This document shows, piece by piece, positions 45,720-55,222 of a stretch of DNA of 64,000 nucleotides. Source of the stretch: Ypsolopha sequella (lineage: Eukaryota; Arthropoda; Insecta; Lepidoptera; Ypsolophidae); assembly GCA_934047225.1 (NCBI GenBank), contig OW204010.1, positions 2,508,794 through 2,572,793 of the forward strand, in the 5' to 3' direction. The notes under the pieces were generated by a model, which was given only the letters and a program-made list of their open reading frames with translations, did no database searches and was not told the DNA's origin. Numbering within the stretch: the stretch's first letter is position 1; every line of letters starts with the position of its first letter. Position numbers and translations under genes: made by a program.

Positions 45720-45839
45720 ATTAGGTTGTCTCAGACTTTGCTTCAAAATATTTTCAAATGCCAGGGATACTTCTTGTTTTGTTTTAGTTTTCAGAGGTAC
45801 AGCCCATGCATACTTTGAGAAACAATCGATTACAACTAG
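45720..45839 (-). pseudogene. Polinton integrase, middle piece
   Basis: A 120-bp island between two LTR elements. On the minus strand it reads VVIDCFSKYAWAVPLK and further helix residues, including an Asp of the catalytic core. It joins the N-terminal piece at the ACTAG duplication and the C-terminal piece at the ATTA duplication, both in frame once one copy of each duplication is discounted. Confidence 0.88.
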
Positions 45840-46234
45840 TGTTCACGCTACAACGTGACGAATCCGCGCGCATGCGCGGATGGCTAGTCTCCCCCCGCGC
45901 GCCGGCTCGAGGCGCGCGCGCGGGCGCTGGCCATCTGTCTGTTCCGCCGCAACCGTCGATCGAAATATACGTGTGCACACATTCGCGCCGCCAACGCGCC
46001 GAAATCTTGCGTATTCTGTGTTATATACCAGTGTAGTGTTCACGTTACACCAAGACATTCTGCACATTCCTGACCAAAACGCCAGCTCCATCAGCCCAAC
46101 AAGAAGGCTCAGCCCGTCAGCGCATTCGTCGGCTCGCCCACAACAATCCAGAATAAAGGTCAGTGCACCCACAATTATCCAGTGTTAATCCTTAAATCCC
46201 ATCAGCTCTGCATTCCTGTAACCCCGCGGTTACA
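45840..46234 (+). repeat. 5' LTR of the 45840 element
   Basis: 395 bp with palindromic GCGCGCATGCGCG near its start, TATATACC (46022-46029) as a possible TATA region, and AATAAAGGTCAGTG near the end. Confidence 0.92.
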
Positions 46235-47241
46235 TTTTGACCCCCTCCCCGGCCCATTTTTCCGGCAAAAAACATTTTGTGATTTTGAGAATACCTGTTT
46301 TGGGTAGGTGATTACTCCGTTCGCGCCGCCTAGAACATTCCATTTATCTGTATAGAACCGGCCCCCCCCGCCCCCGGCACAGAATAAACTCACTTTCATC
46401 CCGTTTGTTATTATTGTTCAGCTCAGATAGTATAATTATATCCATTCAGCCCAATTGTTTGTTACAGTCCACTATATTTTTTTTTGGTGCGAGTATAAAT
46501 TCGCTTTATTTCGTGCACTTATATACGTTACATATATACGTAAGTTACGTATGTTGAGTACATACGTACACACGTTATTACGTACGTATTAACAAAGCTT
46601 GATTTGCATCATTGGATTGTCCACTCATTTAGATCCGATTTCGGCTAGGTAAATACATTCTTTGTTTGTTTACTCAGAGAAGTAGGTAGGTATTTTATTC
46701 TATAAATAGAATTTTCGACGATTGATGTTTTTGTTGTAAATATACTATCGTGTAGGCAAGAACCAACGCGTATTGTCGGCACATGATTTCAAGGCAAATA
46801 ACATAAAAGTGATCAGCCCTTTTCGATATTTAATGTTGCGGTAATCTCGTGTCGCAGTAATATATTGCCGGACAGTTTTTTCGTGTTATTGTCTGCTTTT
46901 TAACCGGGTGCATATAGCAGAAATATAGTAAATTTATTTTTTTTCTTCTCGTCGCTGCTCTTATTGTTTATGGTACACATATAGGGTGTTCCACGTTGGT
47001 TTATCAGCTCATATACAGGTTGTTTAAAAAAAAATTTTTATTTTTTTTTCTCTGTCGTGTTTATTTAAGAGTACCGTGTTCCGTTTGAACATAACTTTTG
47101 TTACTTCGGCCCGCGCAAGTTACAAGCTATCCGCACGTTAGAGTTAGTATCGCTCAAGTTTTAATAACTCATTTTCAACATTAAAATGCCTTCAAAAAAG
47201 CAAGCGAACATATTTCGCGATCGTATCTTTTCGTATCTATA
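46235..47241 (+). other. Leader of the 45840 element
   Basis: Non-coding. It resembles the leader at 4600-5440 in many stretches (for example TATTTTATTCTATAAATAGA and CGTATTGTCGGCAC), with indels. No coding region. Confidence 0.65.
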
Positions 47242-47861
47242 GTGGTACGAAAACTCCAAGGTGAGCTCCGTACTCTCTTCGAGCGGAAGTACGGATCTCA
47301 GCCAACTCTGCCCACTCTGGCTAACCTCATGGAGTTCTTGGAAGAGCACGCGCGCTGCAAAGAGAATGAGTCTTCGTCCCTTGCGTCACAGGATGCTCAT
47401 TCATCAGCACGGCTCGGCCCTTCAGGAAGGCTCGCTCAGCTCAATCAGCTGGTTCAGCCCACTCGAGGTTCCCGTCAGCCTTATACGGCTACTCGAGAAT
47501 TCCGCCCCATAGCTCCGCTTAGGAGCCGGCAAGAATATCGCTCTCCTCAACCTGCTCCCCATAGGCCGTTCTTGGCATTTGGTGACGCCCTAACCTACTC
47601 AGCCCAACCGTCTTCATCACACACACACTCATCACACACATACTCATCTGCTCACAATAGTGCACCTGTGCACATACTCATCTGCTCACAATAGTGCACC
47701 TGTGCACATACTCATCTGCTCACAATAATGCACCTGTGCACATACTCATCTGCTCACAATAGAAGCACTCAGCACACTCAGCACACTCAGCACACTCAGC
47801 ACACTCAGCACACTCATCACACATTCACTCATCACATACACACTCAGCTCATTTTCACTCA
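47242..47861 (+). pseudogene. BEL/Pao gag fragment and CACTCA repeats
   Basis: The frame 47242-47694 reads ELRTLFERKYGSQPTLPTLA and LMEFLEEHARCKE, the end of a DUF1759-type gag core, then a Ser/Pro/Arg-rich tail. It ends in CACTCA/TCATCTGCTCACAATAG short repeats (47620-47850). The zinc knuckles are missing. Confidence 0.7.
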
Positions 47862-48133
47862 ATGACTTCAACTCCAACAGAGAATTCTTGTAACTCCGCA
47901 CAACGTGTAGTGAACGTCACTAAAACACCAATTTTGTTGCCAACCGTCTCACTTAAAATAGCAGACGTACATGGTCAATTGAAGTTCAGAACTTCCTCAG
48001 GTCAAACAATGATGCAATCACTCACAAGCTCGCGAATCAGCACATAACTTGGTTACTGAACCCGCCTAAAGGGCCTTGGTTCGGCGCTCTCCACGAAATA
48101 AACGTAAAATCCACCAAGCAACTACTTTATCGC

Positions 48134-48685
48134 GTGATAGGTGAACAGCACCTCACTTTTGAGGAATTTTCTACCCTTTTGGCTCGAATTGAGGCTGTAC
48201 TCAACTCAAGACCCCTCTGCCCAATTTCATCCGACCCTACGGACTTTGAACCTCTCACGGCCGGACATTTCATTATTGGTCGTCCGCTCACCGCTCTACC
48301 TGAGCAGTCTTTTGACGACAGACCCATATCTGCTCTTAAACGGTTTCAACTCATTCAAGCGCTCTCTCAGCGCTTTTGGACTCTCTGGTCCAGATCCTAC
48401 CTCCATACCCTGCAAACCCGCTCCAAATGGCTCTCCCCTTCTTCCCCTCCTCAAGTGGGTGAACTGGTCCTCATCAAAGAGGATGACCTGCCTCCGCTCC
48501 AATGGAAGTTGGGGAGAATTCTCCGCACGATACCTGGCAAGGATGGAGTGATCCGAGTTGTGGATCTGGACACAGCCCATGGAAATCTGCGACGACCTGT
48601 GTTCAAGATAGCCAGGCTGCCGTTGGATTCAGCTCAAGAGGAGTCGCAGCCCCGGCCCCCCCAGGATGTTCACGCTACAACGTGA
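48134..48685 (+). pseudogene. BEL/Pao integrase C-terminal part
   Basis: Reads EEFSTLLARIEAVLNSRPLC, GHFIIGRPLTALPEQ and GELVLIKEDDLPPLQWKLGR, then VVDLDTAHGNLRRPVFKIAR. This is the integrase C-terminal domain without its catalytic core. It is more complete than the copies at 5703 and 8250, which lack the RRPVFKIA segment. Confidence 0.82.
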
Positions 48686-49061
48686 CGAATCCGCGCGCAT
48701 GCGCGGATGGCTAGTCTCCCCCCGCGCGCCGGCTCGAGGCGCGCGCGCGGGCGCTGGCCATCTGTCTGTTCCGCCGCAACCGTCGATCGAAATATACGTG
48801 TGCACACATTCGCGCCGCCAACGCGCCGAAATCTTGCGTATTCTGTGTTATATACCAGTGTAGTGTTCACGTTACACCAAGACATTCTGCACATTCCTGA
48901 CCAAAACGCCAGCTCCATCAGCCCAACAAGAAGGCTCAGCCCGTCAGCGCATTCGTCGGCTCGCCCACAACAATCCAGAATAAAGGTCAGTGCACCCACA
49001 ATTATCCAGTGTTAATCCTTAAATCCCATCAGCTCTGCATTCCTGTAACCCCGCGGTTACA
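48667..49061 (+). repeat. 3' LTR of the 45840 element
   Basis: 395 bp, apparently identical to 45840-46234, followed by ACTAG and the integrase N-terminal piece. Confidence 0.92.
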
Positions 49062-49219
49062 ACTAGAATATACTTAAAACCTTGATTATGCACTTGCAAA
49101 GAGATAAAATCAATTAAATCTGCTTGCCACAAATCATCAATACCCTTGAGAATAACAGAACGACGTAAAAAATTTTTCCTTGCATTTTTATGAAGTTCGT
49201 GTACCACTTGTTGCTTCAT
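49062..49219 (-). pseudogene. Polinton integrase, N-terminal piece
   Basis: Begins MKQQVVHELHKNARKNF at 49219 and runs through DDLWQADLIDF, with the first catalytic Asp region of the retroviral-type core, to GFKYILV at the ACTAG duplication, where the LTR element interrupts it. The start overlaps the end of the fiber-like gene by 32 bp. With 45720-45839 and 36067-36727 it accounts for a full-length chromodomain integrase. Confidence 0.87.
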
Positions 49220-49550
49220 GTTTAGTCAACGATTTTATGATCATGTCTACCTCAAGCTTTGTGTAAACATCTTTTATAAAGAGATCCATCACCCTTTGTA
49301 CCTCTTTCATAACTTCGCCTAGCATGATTTTAGCTTTATCTTCTGTGCATAATTTTTTTACCATCCCATCGATGTACTCCTTGTTAACAGCGTCATTGGA
49401 TTCTATGGGGGCTTGTAAACCTATTAACCTCGACGACTGAAGATCAAAATGTCCGTTTTCTTTTTTAATCAAAGCATTTTCAGTAAAATAAAACAAATCT
49501 GACAAACGTAAGCGTTTGTGAACATGGTGACCAAATTTGTCAATATTCAT
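49188..49550 (-). CDS. Fiber/tail-like small Polinton protein
   Basis: 120 residues from MNIDKFGHHVHKR; the frame is open further upstream, but this Met fits the conserved start as I recall it. It contains GHFDLQSSRLIGLQAPIES followed by DAVNKEYIDG, a pattern shared with trimerising tail-fiber proteins, and a helical C-terminal half. A role as a virion spike or scaffold is inference. It lies between the DUF8207-like gene and the integrase, with the same orientation. Confidence 0.55.
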   Translation of the reverse strand: MNIDKFGHHVHKRLRLSDLFYFTENALIKKENGHFDLQSSRLIGLQAPIESNDAVNKEYIDGMVKKLCTEDKAKIMLGEVMKEVQRVMDLFIKDVYTKLEVDMIIKSLTKHEATSGTRTS

Positions 49551-49635
49551 AGTAGATAGAATAATATACAAGTTATAAGGACAAAGGATGAATAAGAAAT
49601 ACACAAAAAATATATATATAGTGGTTATATATATT

Positions 49636-50607
49636 CTAATTAAGTAAACCGCTCTCCTTTAATTCTTCTACGATGGATACAATTTCATTGTCAAGTCCTG
49701 TGTTACCAGCATCTCGAGATGCAATGAGTAACTTTAATCTCTCCACTAACTCGTTTGGATCGTCCCAATAGACATAGTCAACATCATTTTTCCATTTTTT
49801 CATTATTGATAATCCTGCGCCTTGAACTCGGTTGACTGGACTGATACAGTTATTAAAAAGAGGTTTAATAACTTGTATGTATTTTTTTCCTTTGTTACTC
49901 TTTATAGGTTTACTTGGATCATAATCTCTTCTATGCACGTTTGTATCCAACAGCATCAATTTATAGTTTTTGGTGTCCTCCTCAGTTACATTTGATAAGT
50001 TAGGTGATCGCTTGGTTAATAATTCTATTAAACCATAAGTATTGTTGTATTTATGGCCTCCTACTGAAATTTGTTTATCGGTGATAGTAACTGGAGCCGA
50101 CCCCATCATAAGCTTGCCTTGAACAGATCTGACTCCAAAAGGAATGTCTTTCAAGCATTCTGATGATAATGTCCATGTAGAACAATTGGGGTTGCTAACA
50201 GACAAATCAATTGACTTATCAGATACATCACTTGTATCTTCGTCTTCACTTTCTTTTTCAGAAACTTCATCTTCTGTGTCCATAGAATAAGTAGGAGTCA
50301 TAAATTTATCTGACTTTCTCTTTTTTATAACAGCGTCATTTGATGCACTCCAATTTAGAGGTTCTTCGTCTTCACTACCATGTTTTATTTCTATAGAATC
50401 GTTGTTTTTAGTACAAAGCTTATTTTTATTTGTGTTTGTGTGCTTTATAGCATCAGTTATTTGACTGAGAGGACGAACAACTGGTTTAAAAACATTTTTT
50501 AGAGACTTTTCATAGTCAGAATCAACGCTACGCACTTTTTTAAATTTTTTCTTCACAGCTTCCGCAGCACCTACGATTTGTTTTAAATTATCCATTTTTC
50601 TAATCAA
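49636..50607 (-). CDS. DUF8207-like Polinton protein
   Basis: 323 residues. The basic N-terminus (EAVKKKFKKVRS) is followed by a Ser/Asp/Glu-rich acidic region at about 115-135 and a conserved C-terminal half with FGVRSVQGKLMMG, NTYGLIELLTKRSP and VYWDDPNELVERLKLLIASR. I recall the C-terminal block from insect proteins carrying DUF8207, commonly found in Polintons. Function is unknown; virion assembly is possible. The frame is intact. Confidence 0.62.
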   Translation of the reverse strand: MIRKMDNLKQIVGAAEAVKKKFKKVRSVDSDYEKSLKNVFKPVVRPLSQITDAIKHTNTNKNKLCTKNNDSIEIKHGSEDEEPLNWSASNDAVIKKRKSDKFMTPTYSMDTEDEVSEKESEDEDTSDVSDKSIDLSVSNPNCSTWTLSSECLKDIPFGVRSVQGKLMMGSAPVTITDKQISVGGHKYNNTYGLIELLTKRSPNLSNVTEEDTKNYKLMLLDTNVHRRDYDPSKPIKSNKGKKYIQVIKPLFNNCISPVNRVQGAGLSIMKKWKNDVDYVYWDDPNELVERLKLLIASRDAGNTGLDNEIVSIVEELKESGLLN

Positions 50608-50636
50608 TGTGCTCGTATGCTCCTGCTTTTACTAAC

Positions 50637-53410
50637 ATTTTATTTTTATTTTTTTATTTTTATTTATTTATTTATTTATTAACTACATTACACTATCTTA
50701 ACAGCTAGGCCAATGCGATAGTGCAGCTAACATATAAGGAAACAAAACTACTATGGCATAAAAACAATAGACGTAGTACATATTTACAATTTTCACCCTA
50801 AACTACAAACACATAATACAAGCAACAAAAAAAAATTTATACATAACAAATAATATACAACGCTGTTCTTGTGAATTCACTCAGAGAACAGAGAAATATG
50901 TCTGTGTGATCGTGGATCCTGTTGAGCAGTTGTAGCGCTCGCGTCAGGGGAGCCTTCTGGTGAAGGTTTGTCCTACTGCTTCCTACATCAAACAGTCGGC
51001 CACTTCGCACCCTTAGGAAACCTTTGGGCACCCTTAACTTACACATCTTTAATAAAATGGGATTATACTCTATTCCCCGCCATATCTTAAACAGGTACGA
51101 AGCCAAAGTGAGGTCCCGTCGAACCTCCAACTTGTTGTATCCAACCATCCCTAGCACGAACAATGTCGGATACATAAGCGGATATTTAGGATACACCCCA
51201 TGAAGCTTCATGTAGAGATATCTCGTGAACTTATTTTGAATTTTCTCCAACATGAGATTATACTTTGCTTCATGGGGAGCCCAGACAACCGCGTTACACT
51301 CCAACCTGCTTCGAACTAAGGCGTTGTACAAACTCTTCATAGCTGTGATGCTAGTAAAGCCATTTGCAGTCCTGAGAACAAACCCCAAAGTTCTAAACGC
51401 CTTCTTGCAAACATCAATAATATGTTCGCTAAAAGAAAGATCTGAAGTCAACCTCACGCCCAAGTCGCGTACTGACGTTACACGTCCCATCTCGATGCCG
51501 TCCATTGAGTACTGGTGGAGACTTGGAGAGCGACTGCGGCTGTACGAGATGATGTTGCACTTGGCTATGTTAAACTGGAGTTTGTTCTCATGACCCCACG
51601 CTACAACTTTTTCTATATCACGCTGTAGGCAATTGTGATCTTCCTCACAAGTGACTGTTGCATAAAGTTTCAAGTCATCCGCAAAAAGTAAACATCCAGC
51701 ATTTTCTACCACTCTTGGTAGGTCGTTGATCATGATGATGAACTCCAGTGGCCCAAGATTGCTACCCTGACTGACGCCAGAGTATGTACAGTACACTTCC
51801 GATACGCTGTTTCCATACTGGACATATTGTTTCCTGTCCTTCATGTAGCTCGCAAAGAACCTCAAAGTTTTAGCTGTACAACCCGCTTTAGCTAATTTCC
51901 CAAGGAGCACGTCGTTGTCCACCGTATCAAATGCCTTCCTAAAATCAAAGTACGCAGCATCCACCTGTATACCTTGGTCAACGTGTGGTATTATAAATGA
52001 CATGAAATTCAAAAGATTACTAGTGGTGCTGCTACCCGATCTAAACCCATGTTGTGCATCTGACAATTGTGCCTTGACGTCATCGTAAACAACGTTGTAC
52101 AACGCCGATTCGAACACTTTAGCAAAAGTACATAACACTGCCACCGGCCTATAATCCCCCACATCGGACCCTCCCGCTCCTTTAGGAACTGGGATGACTC
52201 GAGTTGTTTTCCATTTCTCTGGGAATGCCGAACTCCCGAGAGATAGGTTAAACACATACGTGAGAGGTCCAGCTAGCACCGTCCGACAATCCCGTGCCAG
52301 GAATGGTGGAATACCGTCCGGCCCCACGGAACGCTTGGGCGGGAGGGCGGCGAGAGCGCGCAGCACTTGGGCAGACTCGAGCGTTGCGATGTGCACACGC
52401 GTCGCTCCCCCCGCCTCGCACCCGCCACCCGCGCTCGCCGCTGCCGCCACTGCGTCCAGTACGGGAGGCTGCGAGTTGTAAACCGAGTGAAAGTACTCGG
52501 CGAATTCCCGAGCACACTCTCCCTCATTAAGGGTAATGCCATTCTTTACAATTTTGTGCTTCTTTGTATTTTTTCGCATAGATTGCACGTAATTCCAAAA
52601 GGATTTCGGTTCACGGGCCAACTGTTTTTGCAATCTATCCCTATAATTGTTATTATCGACCAGTATCATTTCCTTGACTCGCGTTCTACTCAACGCAAAC
52701 AGCGTATAATCTTCTGTCGATTTACTATTTTTATATCGCTTATGTAGTGCAGCTTTGTTCTTAATTTCGCTGATTAGGTTCGCCGTAAACCATTCCGGAT
52801 AACAAAAACGAGAGCGTTCAATGGATTGTTTTTTCCTAGGCACGCAAATATCTAATACATTATTTATTTTATTGTATAAAACATCTACAGCTTCGTTAAT
52901 GTCTGTTGCCTGATAAAGATCGCTCCAGTCTATTTCGTACATCAATGAGTATAGTGTAGGAAAGTCTGCTTTATAAAAGTTCCACGAATTCCTGTCAGGT
53001 GACTGTGCAGAAATACAAGAATGATCCGTAGGCTCCAAAGATGAAAGAAGTACACTGGGCGCGGGGGGCACGACAGACCTCTGCGAGAGACGTGCGGTCA
53101 CCTCCAGTGGTGGGTGGTGCTGGTCCACCGCCACCAGCGGCTGCCCCGACAGAGACACCTCCACTGTGTCTGGCTCAAAAGTGCTCAAGACCAAATCTAG
53201 ACAACGATCCTTATGATTGCGAATAAAATTGCTCTGAGTGAATCCACAGAATGAGATCAAAAATTCAAAATAATTGTGTATTTCTAACGAACACGAACAC
53301 ATATTAAAATCCCCTACTACTAACACCTTGTCATATTTCAAACACAACTTTTCTATAATACTAAATAAACTCATGTATTCGTTAACATAAATTGTAGTAT
53401 TGCAAAAAGT
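50637..53410 (-). mobile_element. 5'-truncated Jockey-like LINE in the Polinton
   Basis: Lies between the DUF8207-like gene and the ATPase gene. The plus strand shows its tail as TTTTATTTTTATTTATTTA repeats (50640-50682). Its 5' end near 53410 falls inside the endonuclease, so it is truncated. No convincing target duplication found. Confidence 0.85.
50837..53374 (-). CDS. Jockey-like LINE ORF2
   Basis: 845 residues. The endonuclease second half (VLVVGDFNMCS near residue 17, VDQHHPP near 82) precedes RT with KTTRVIPVPKGAG, DYRPVAVLCTFAKVFE, DFRKAFDTVDNDVLL, GVSQGSNLGPLEFI and FADD near 563. A Jockey-type C-terminal region follows. The open frame lacks lesions. It starts in the truncated endonuclease, so ATG 53374 is an internal Met. 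Confidence 0.9.
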   Translation of the reverse strand: MSLFSIIEKLCLKYDKVLVVGDFNMCSCSLEIHNYFEFLISFCGFTQSNFIRNHKDRCLDLVLSTFEPDTVEVSLSGQPLVAVDQHHPPLEVTARLSQRSVVPPAPSVLLSSLEPTDHSCISAQSPDRNSWNFYKADFPTLYSLMYEIDWSDLYQATDINEAVDVLYNKINNVLDICVPRKKQSIERSRFCYPEWFTANLISEIKNKAALHKRYKNSKSTEDYTLFALSRTRVKEMILVDNNNYRDRLQKQLAREPKSFWNYVQSMRKNTKKHKIVKNGITLNEGECAREFAEYFHSVYNSQPPVLDAVAAAASAGGGCEAGGATRVHIATLESAQVLRALAALPPKRSVGPDGIPPFLARDCRTVLAGPLTYVFNLSLGSSAFPEKWKTTRVIPVPKGAGGSDVGDYRPVAVLCTFAKVFESALYNVVYDDVKAQLSDAQHGFRSGSSTTSNLLNFMSFIIPHVDQGIQVDAAYFDFRKAFDTVDNDVLLGKLAKAGCTAKTLRFFASYMKDRKQYVQYGNSVSEVYCTYSGVSQGSNLGPLEFIIMINDLPRVVENAGCLLFADDLKLYATVTCEEDHNCLQRDIEKVVAWGHENKLQFNIAKCNIISYSRSRSPSLHQYSMDGIEMGRVTSVRDLGVRLTSDLSFSEHIIDVCKKAFRTLGFVLRTANGFTSITAMKSLYNALVRSRLECNAVVWAPHEAKYNLMLEKIQNKFTRYLYMKLHGVYPKYPLMYPTLFVLGMVGYNKLEVRRDLTLASYLFKIWRGIEYNPILLKMCKLRVPKGFLRVRSGRLFDVGSSRTNLHQKAPLTRALQLLNRIHDHTDIFLCSLSEFTRTALYIICYV

Positions 53411-53444
53411 AGTTTAAGTCACATCTTATATAGGGATAATTCAT

Positions 53445-54158
53445 TCATGACGTAAAGATTACGAAGGTGTCGAACTGCTTGCGATAACAACCTTTATTTT
53501 TTTCACAATCTTTATTTATGACCAAGTAGCTGTAAGGATCAATCCATATTTTTGAGCACATTTCTCGAAATTCACACCATGTCATATCTGTATTTACATG
53601 TTCGTCATAAACATGGCGCAGATTTATATCATCTTGTTTAAATAGCACAATTAAGTTTGCATTATCTCTAACAAGCTGTTTGGGTATTTTACTGTAAGTC
53701 TGATTCAAATAAAAACTATCAATATTCTTGTGTCTGCCCATTGCAAAGTAATCACGCATATTACTTTGATTTTCACATGCAACGTCATCAAATATTATAA
53801 CAGAATTGGACTTGGCTTCTTCGGTGCTAAGTACTCCCTGGTTTGGATGAAATTTGAAGAACGAAGCGTTAGGCACTAAACTTAAAACATTTTCGAGAAA
53901 AACATACTTCGGTTGATGTAAAGTTTTCGAAAAAACGTAAACATTTTCAAAGTGTAGTCCATTTTCATGCAATAGTAGACCAATCATCAGATTAGTTTTA
54001 CCACAATTTGATGGTCCGCAAATAACACATCTTATTGAATTTGGTAAAAGTTTTCCATGACGAAATGTTTTATTCGTGCTGTCCAAAGTGCTCAAGTTAT
54101 CAAAGTGTAGAGAACTTTTCTGTTTTAAAAATTTCATTTTGTTTTGGGTATGGACCAC
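53445..54158 (-). CDS. Polinton packaging ATPase (FtsK/HerA-A32 type)
   Basis: 237 residues. Walker A GPSNCGKT at 48-55 and Walker B SVIIFDDV at 119-126 are both intact; the downstream GRHKNIDSFYLNQTYSKIP fits the sensor region. This is the genome-packaging ATPase of Polintons and nucleocytoplasmic large DNA viruses, which pumps DNA into capsids. It is the first gene inside the right terminal repeat, about 90 bp from its inner edge, and reads leftward like the rest of the cassette. Confidence 0.9.
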   Translation of the reverse strand: MVHTQNKMKFLKQKSSLHFDNLSTLDSTNKTFRHGKLLPNSIRCVICGPSNCGKTNLMIGLLLHENGLHFENVYVFSKTLHQPKYVFLENVLSLVPNASFFKFHPNQGVLSTEEAKSNSVIIFDDVACENQSNMRDYFAMGRHKNIDSFYLNQTYSKIPKQLVRDNANLIVLFKQDDINLRHVYDEHVNTDMTWCEFREMCSKIWIDPYSYLVINKDCEKNKGCYRKQFDTFVIFTS

Positions 54159-54250
54159 TTGAAAATCGGTGTCAGACTAAATATTATCTTGAAGCTTGCA
54201 ATATATATAAATACATAGTTCAAAGGAGCTATCGATAAAGTATATTTAGA

Positions 54251-54378
54251 AGTACTTTGTTTTTGACTAATCGATTCAGTTATTGATCGTGCTGGATCGT
54301 CGAAATTAGCGTCGAGCGAACGGCGCGAGCCGTGAGCTGCTAATTTCGTTGATCCAGAACGAACAATAACTACCTACT
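54251..54378 (-). repeat. Polinton right terminal inverted repeat
   Basis: 128 bp ending ATAACTACCTACT, with the same internal hairpin as the left end. It is followed by CTCGTG, the right target duplication. Confidence 0.96.
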
Positions 54379-54435
54379 CTCGTGGGTCCGCGCTTAACCT
54401 GAGTGTCCCTCGACTATCTATGAACTATGAACCAG

Positions 54436-54710
54436 GGGTTTTTATTTTTAACCGACTTCAAAAAGGAGGCTGTTCTCAATTCGACTGTATGTTTTTTTTT
54501 TTTTTTGGCGTTGTTACTCCATAACTCCGTCATTTCTGAACCGATTCGAACAATTTTTTTTTGTTTCAAACAGTTTACTTCCAGGTAGGTCTCATTTTGA
54601 GTTTGGTCATGATCTGATGAAGGTCTTTACAGATAGGCAGTAGAACTCCTCAGAAAATGACAGCATACCTCTCGAAATTGGGGTAAGGAATTGAGGTGAG
54701 GAAAAAATAC
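54436..54710 (+). repeat. Lepidopteran ACCGACTTCAAAAAGGAG repeat, left part
   Basis: Contains AACCGACTTCAAAAAGGAGG, TTGGCGTTGTTACTCCATAA, and a monomer-like segment (TAGAACTCCTCAG..ATGACAGCATA). That segment resembles the tandem units at 62118-62600. It is interrupted by the LINE starting near 54711. Confidence 0.6.
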
Positions 54711-55021
54711 ACTGGTGTCCGGTACTTGCTGGCGTCCCACAAGGTGGCGTTTTATCTCCTTTACTTTTCTCCCTTTTTATTAATATCCTGGCTAGTCATC
54801 TTTCATCTCTTTATCACATTTATGCCGATGATTTGCAGCTTTATACAGGCACTGAACCTGGCGATATTAATACTGCTATTGACTTGATTAACGATAACCT
54901 GAACATCATCTCCGAATGGACAAAATCGTTTGGTTTGGTGCTCAATCCAAATAAATCACAGGCTATTATATTTGGTACTCCCAGAATACTAGCACAGTTG
55001 AATGTTGTGACGAAAATTAAG
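54711..55021 (+). pseudogene. 5'-truncated LINE, RT core, left of the BEL insertion
   Basis: From about 54728 the frame reads AGVPQGGVLSPLLFSLFINI and IYADDLQLY (catalytic YADD), then EWTKSFGLVLNPNKSQ up to KIK at 55021. It continues in the same frame at 61053 after the BEL/Pao element and one target-duplication copy. The endonuclease and RT N-terminus are absent. Confidence 0.85.
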
Positions 55022-55181
55022 TGTTGCCGACCGACCAACATTTTTTTATAACTTATTGCATTTATATGATTTTATTTATGGACTTGTTCTTCATTTTAAA
55101 ATATAGACATTGTCTTGCAAAAAACAGGAGAAATAAAATAAATTTCCTTAAAAACTGTTATAACGCGTTTCATACCTTTCA
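55022..55181 (+). repeat. 5' LTR of the 55022 element
   Basis: Very short LTR of 160 bp. It contains AATAAAATAAA near position 115 of the LTR, a likely polyadenylation signal. Confidence 0.92.
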
Positions 55182-55183
55182 TA

Positions 55184-55197
55184 TGGTGTCAGAAGTG
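55184..55197 (+). promoter_or_regulatory. Primer binding site, tRNA-Leu type
   Basis: TGGTGTCAGAAGTG starts 2 bp after the LTR. It is complementary to the CCA end of insect tRNA-Leu (ending CACTTCTGACACCA), matched from memory. Confidence 0.65.
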
Positions 55198-55222
55198 AAA
55201 ACATAGTGTAATAATTGCAATA

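Larger units (their letters stand above)
45840..49061 (+). mobile_element. Non-autonomous BEL/Pao element in the Polinton integrase
   Basis: 395-bp LTRs (45840-46234 and 48667-49061), TGTTCACGCT...GGTTACA, flanked by ACTAG (45835-45839 and 49062-49066). The internal region (2432 bp) keeps a gag fragment and an integrase C-terminal part only. It is related to the element at 3843-9457: LTR starts are alike, and the internal 3' third is nearly the same. No primer site starting TGG is seen right after the 5' LTR, which suggests loss of that segment. Confidence 0.93.
26198..54378 (-). mobile_element. Maverick/Polinton, polymerase-less and heavily nested
   Basis: The ends are 128-bp terminal inverted repeats (26198-26325 and 54251-54378) starting AGTAGGTAGTTATTG and differing at one base. 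They are flanked by a 6-bp target duplication CTCGTG (26192-26197 and 54379-54384), the size known for Polintons. The interior encodes the hallmark set: packaging ATPase, retroviral-type integrase with chromodomain, adenain-type protease, double-jelly-roll capsid and penton-like protein. Removing the two LTR elements and the LINE leaves about 13 kb, below the usual 15-20 kb. The protein-primed DNA polymerase B body is absent. Several genes carry nonsense or frameshift lesions. Confidence 0.95.

Noticed and set aside
51252..53226. Plus-strand frames opposite the Jockey-like ORF2
   Set aside because: Shadows of the minus-strand RT frame in a GC-rich stretch. No motif of their own.
26198..54378. 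An integrated adintovirus-like virus rather than a transposon
   Set aside because: The 6-bp target duplication, terminal repeats and integrase fit a Polinton equally well. Without a polymerase and with broken capsid genes, a recent viral integration is not supported.
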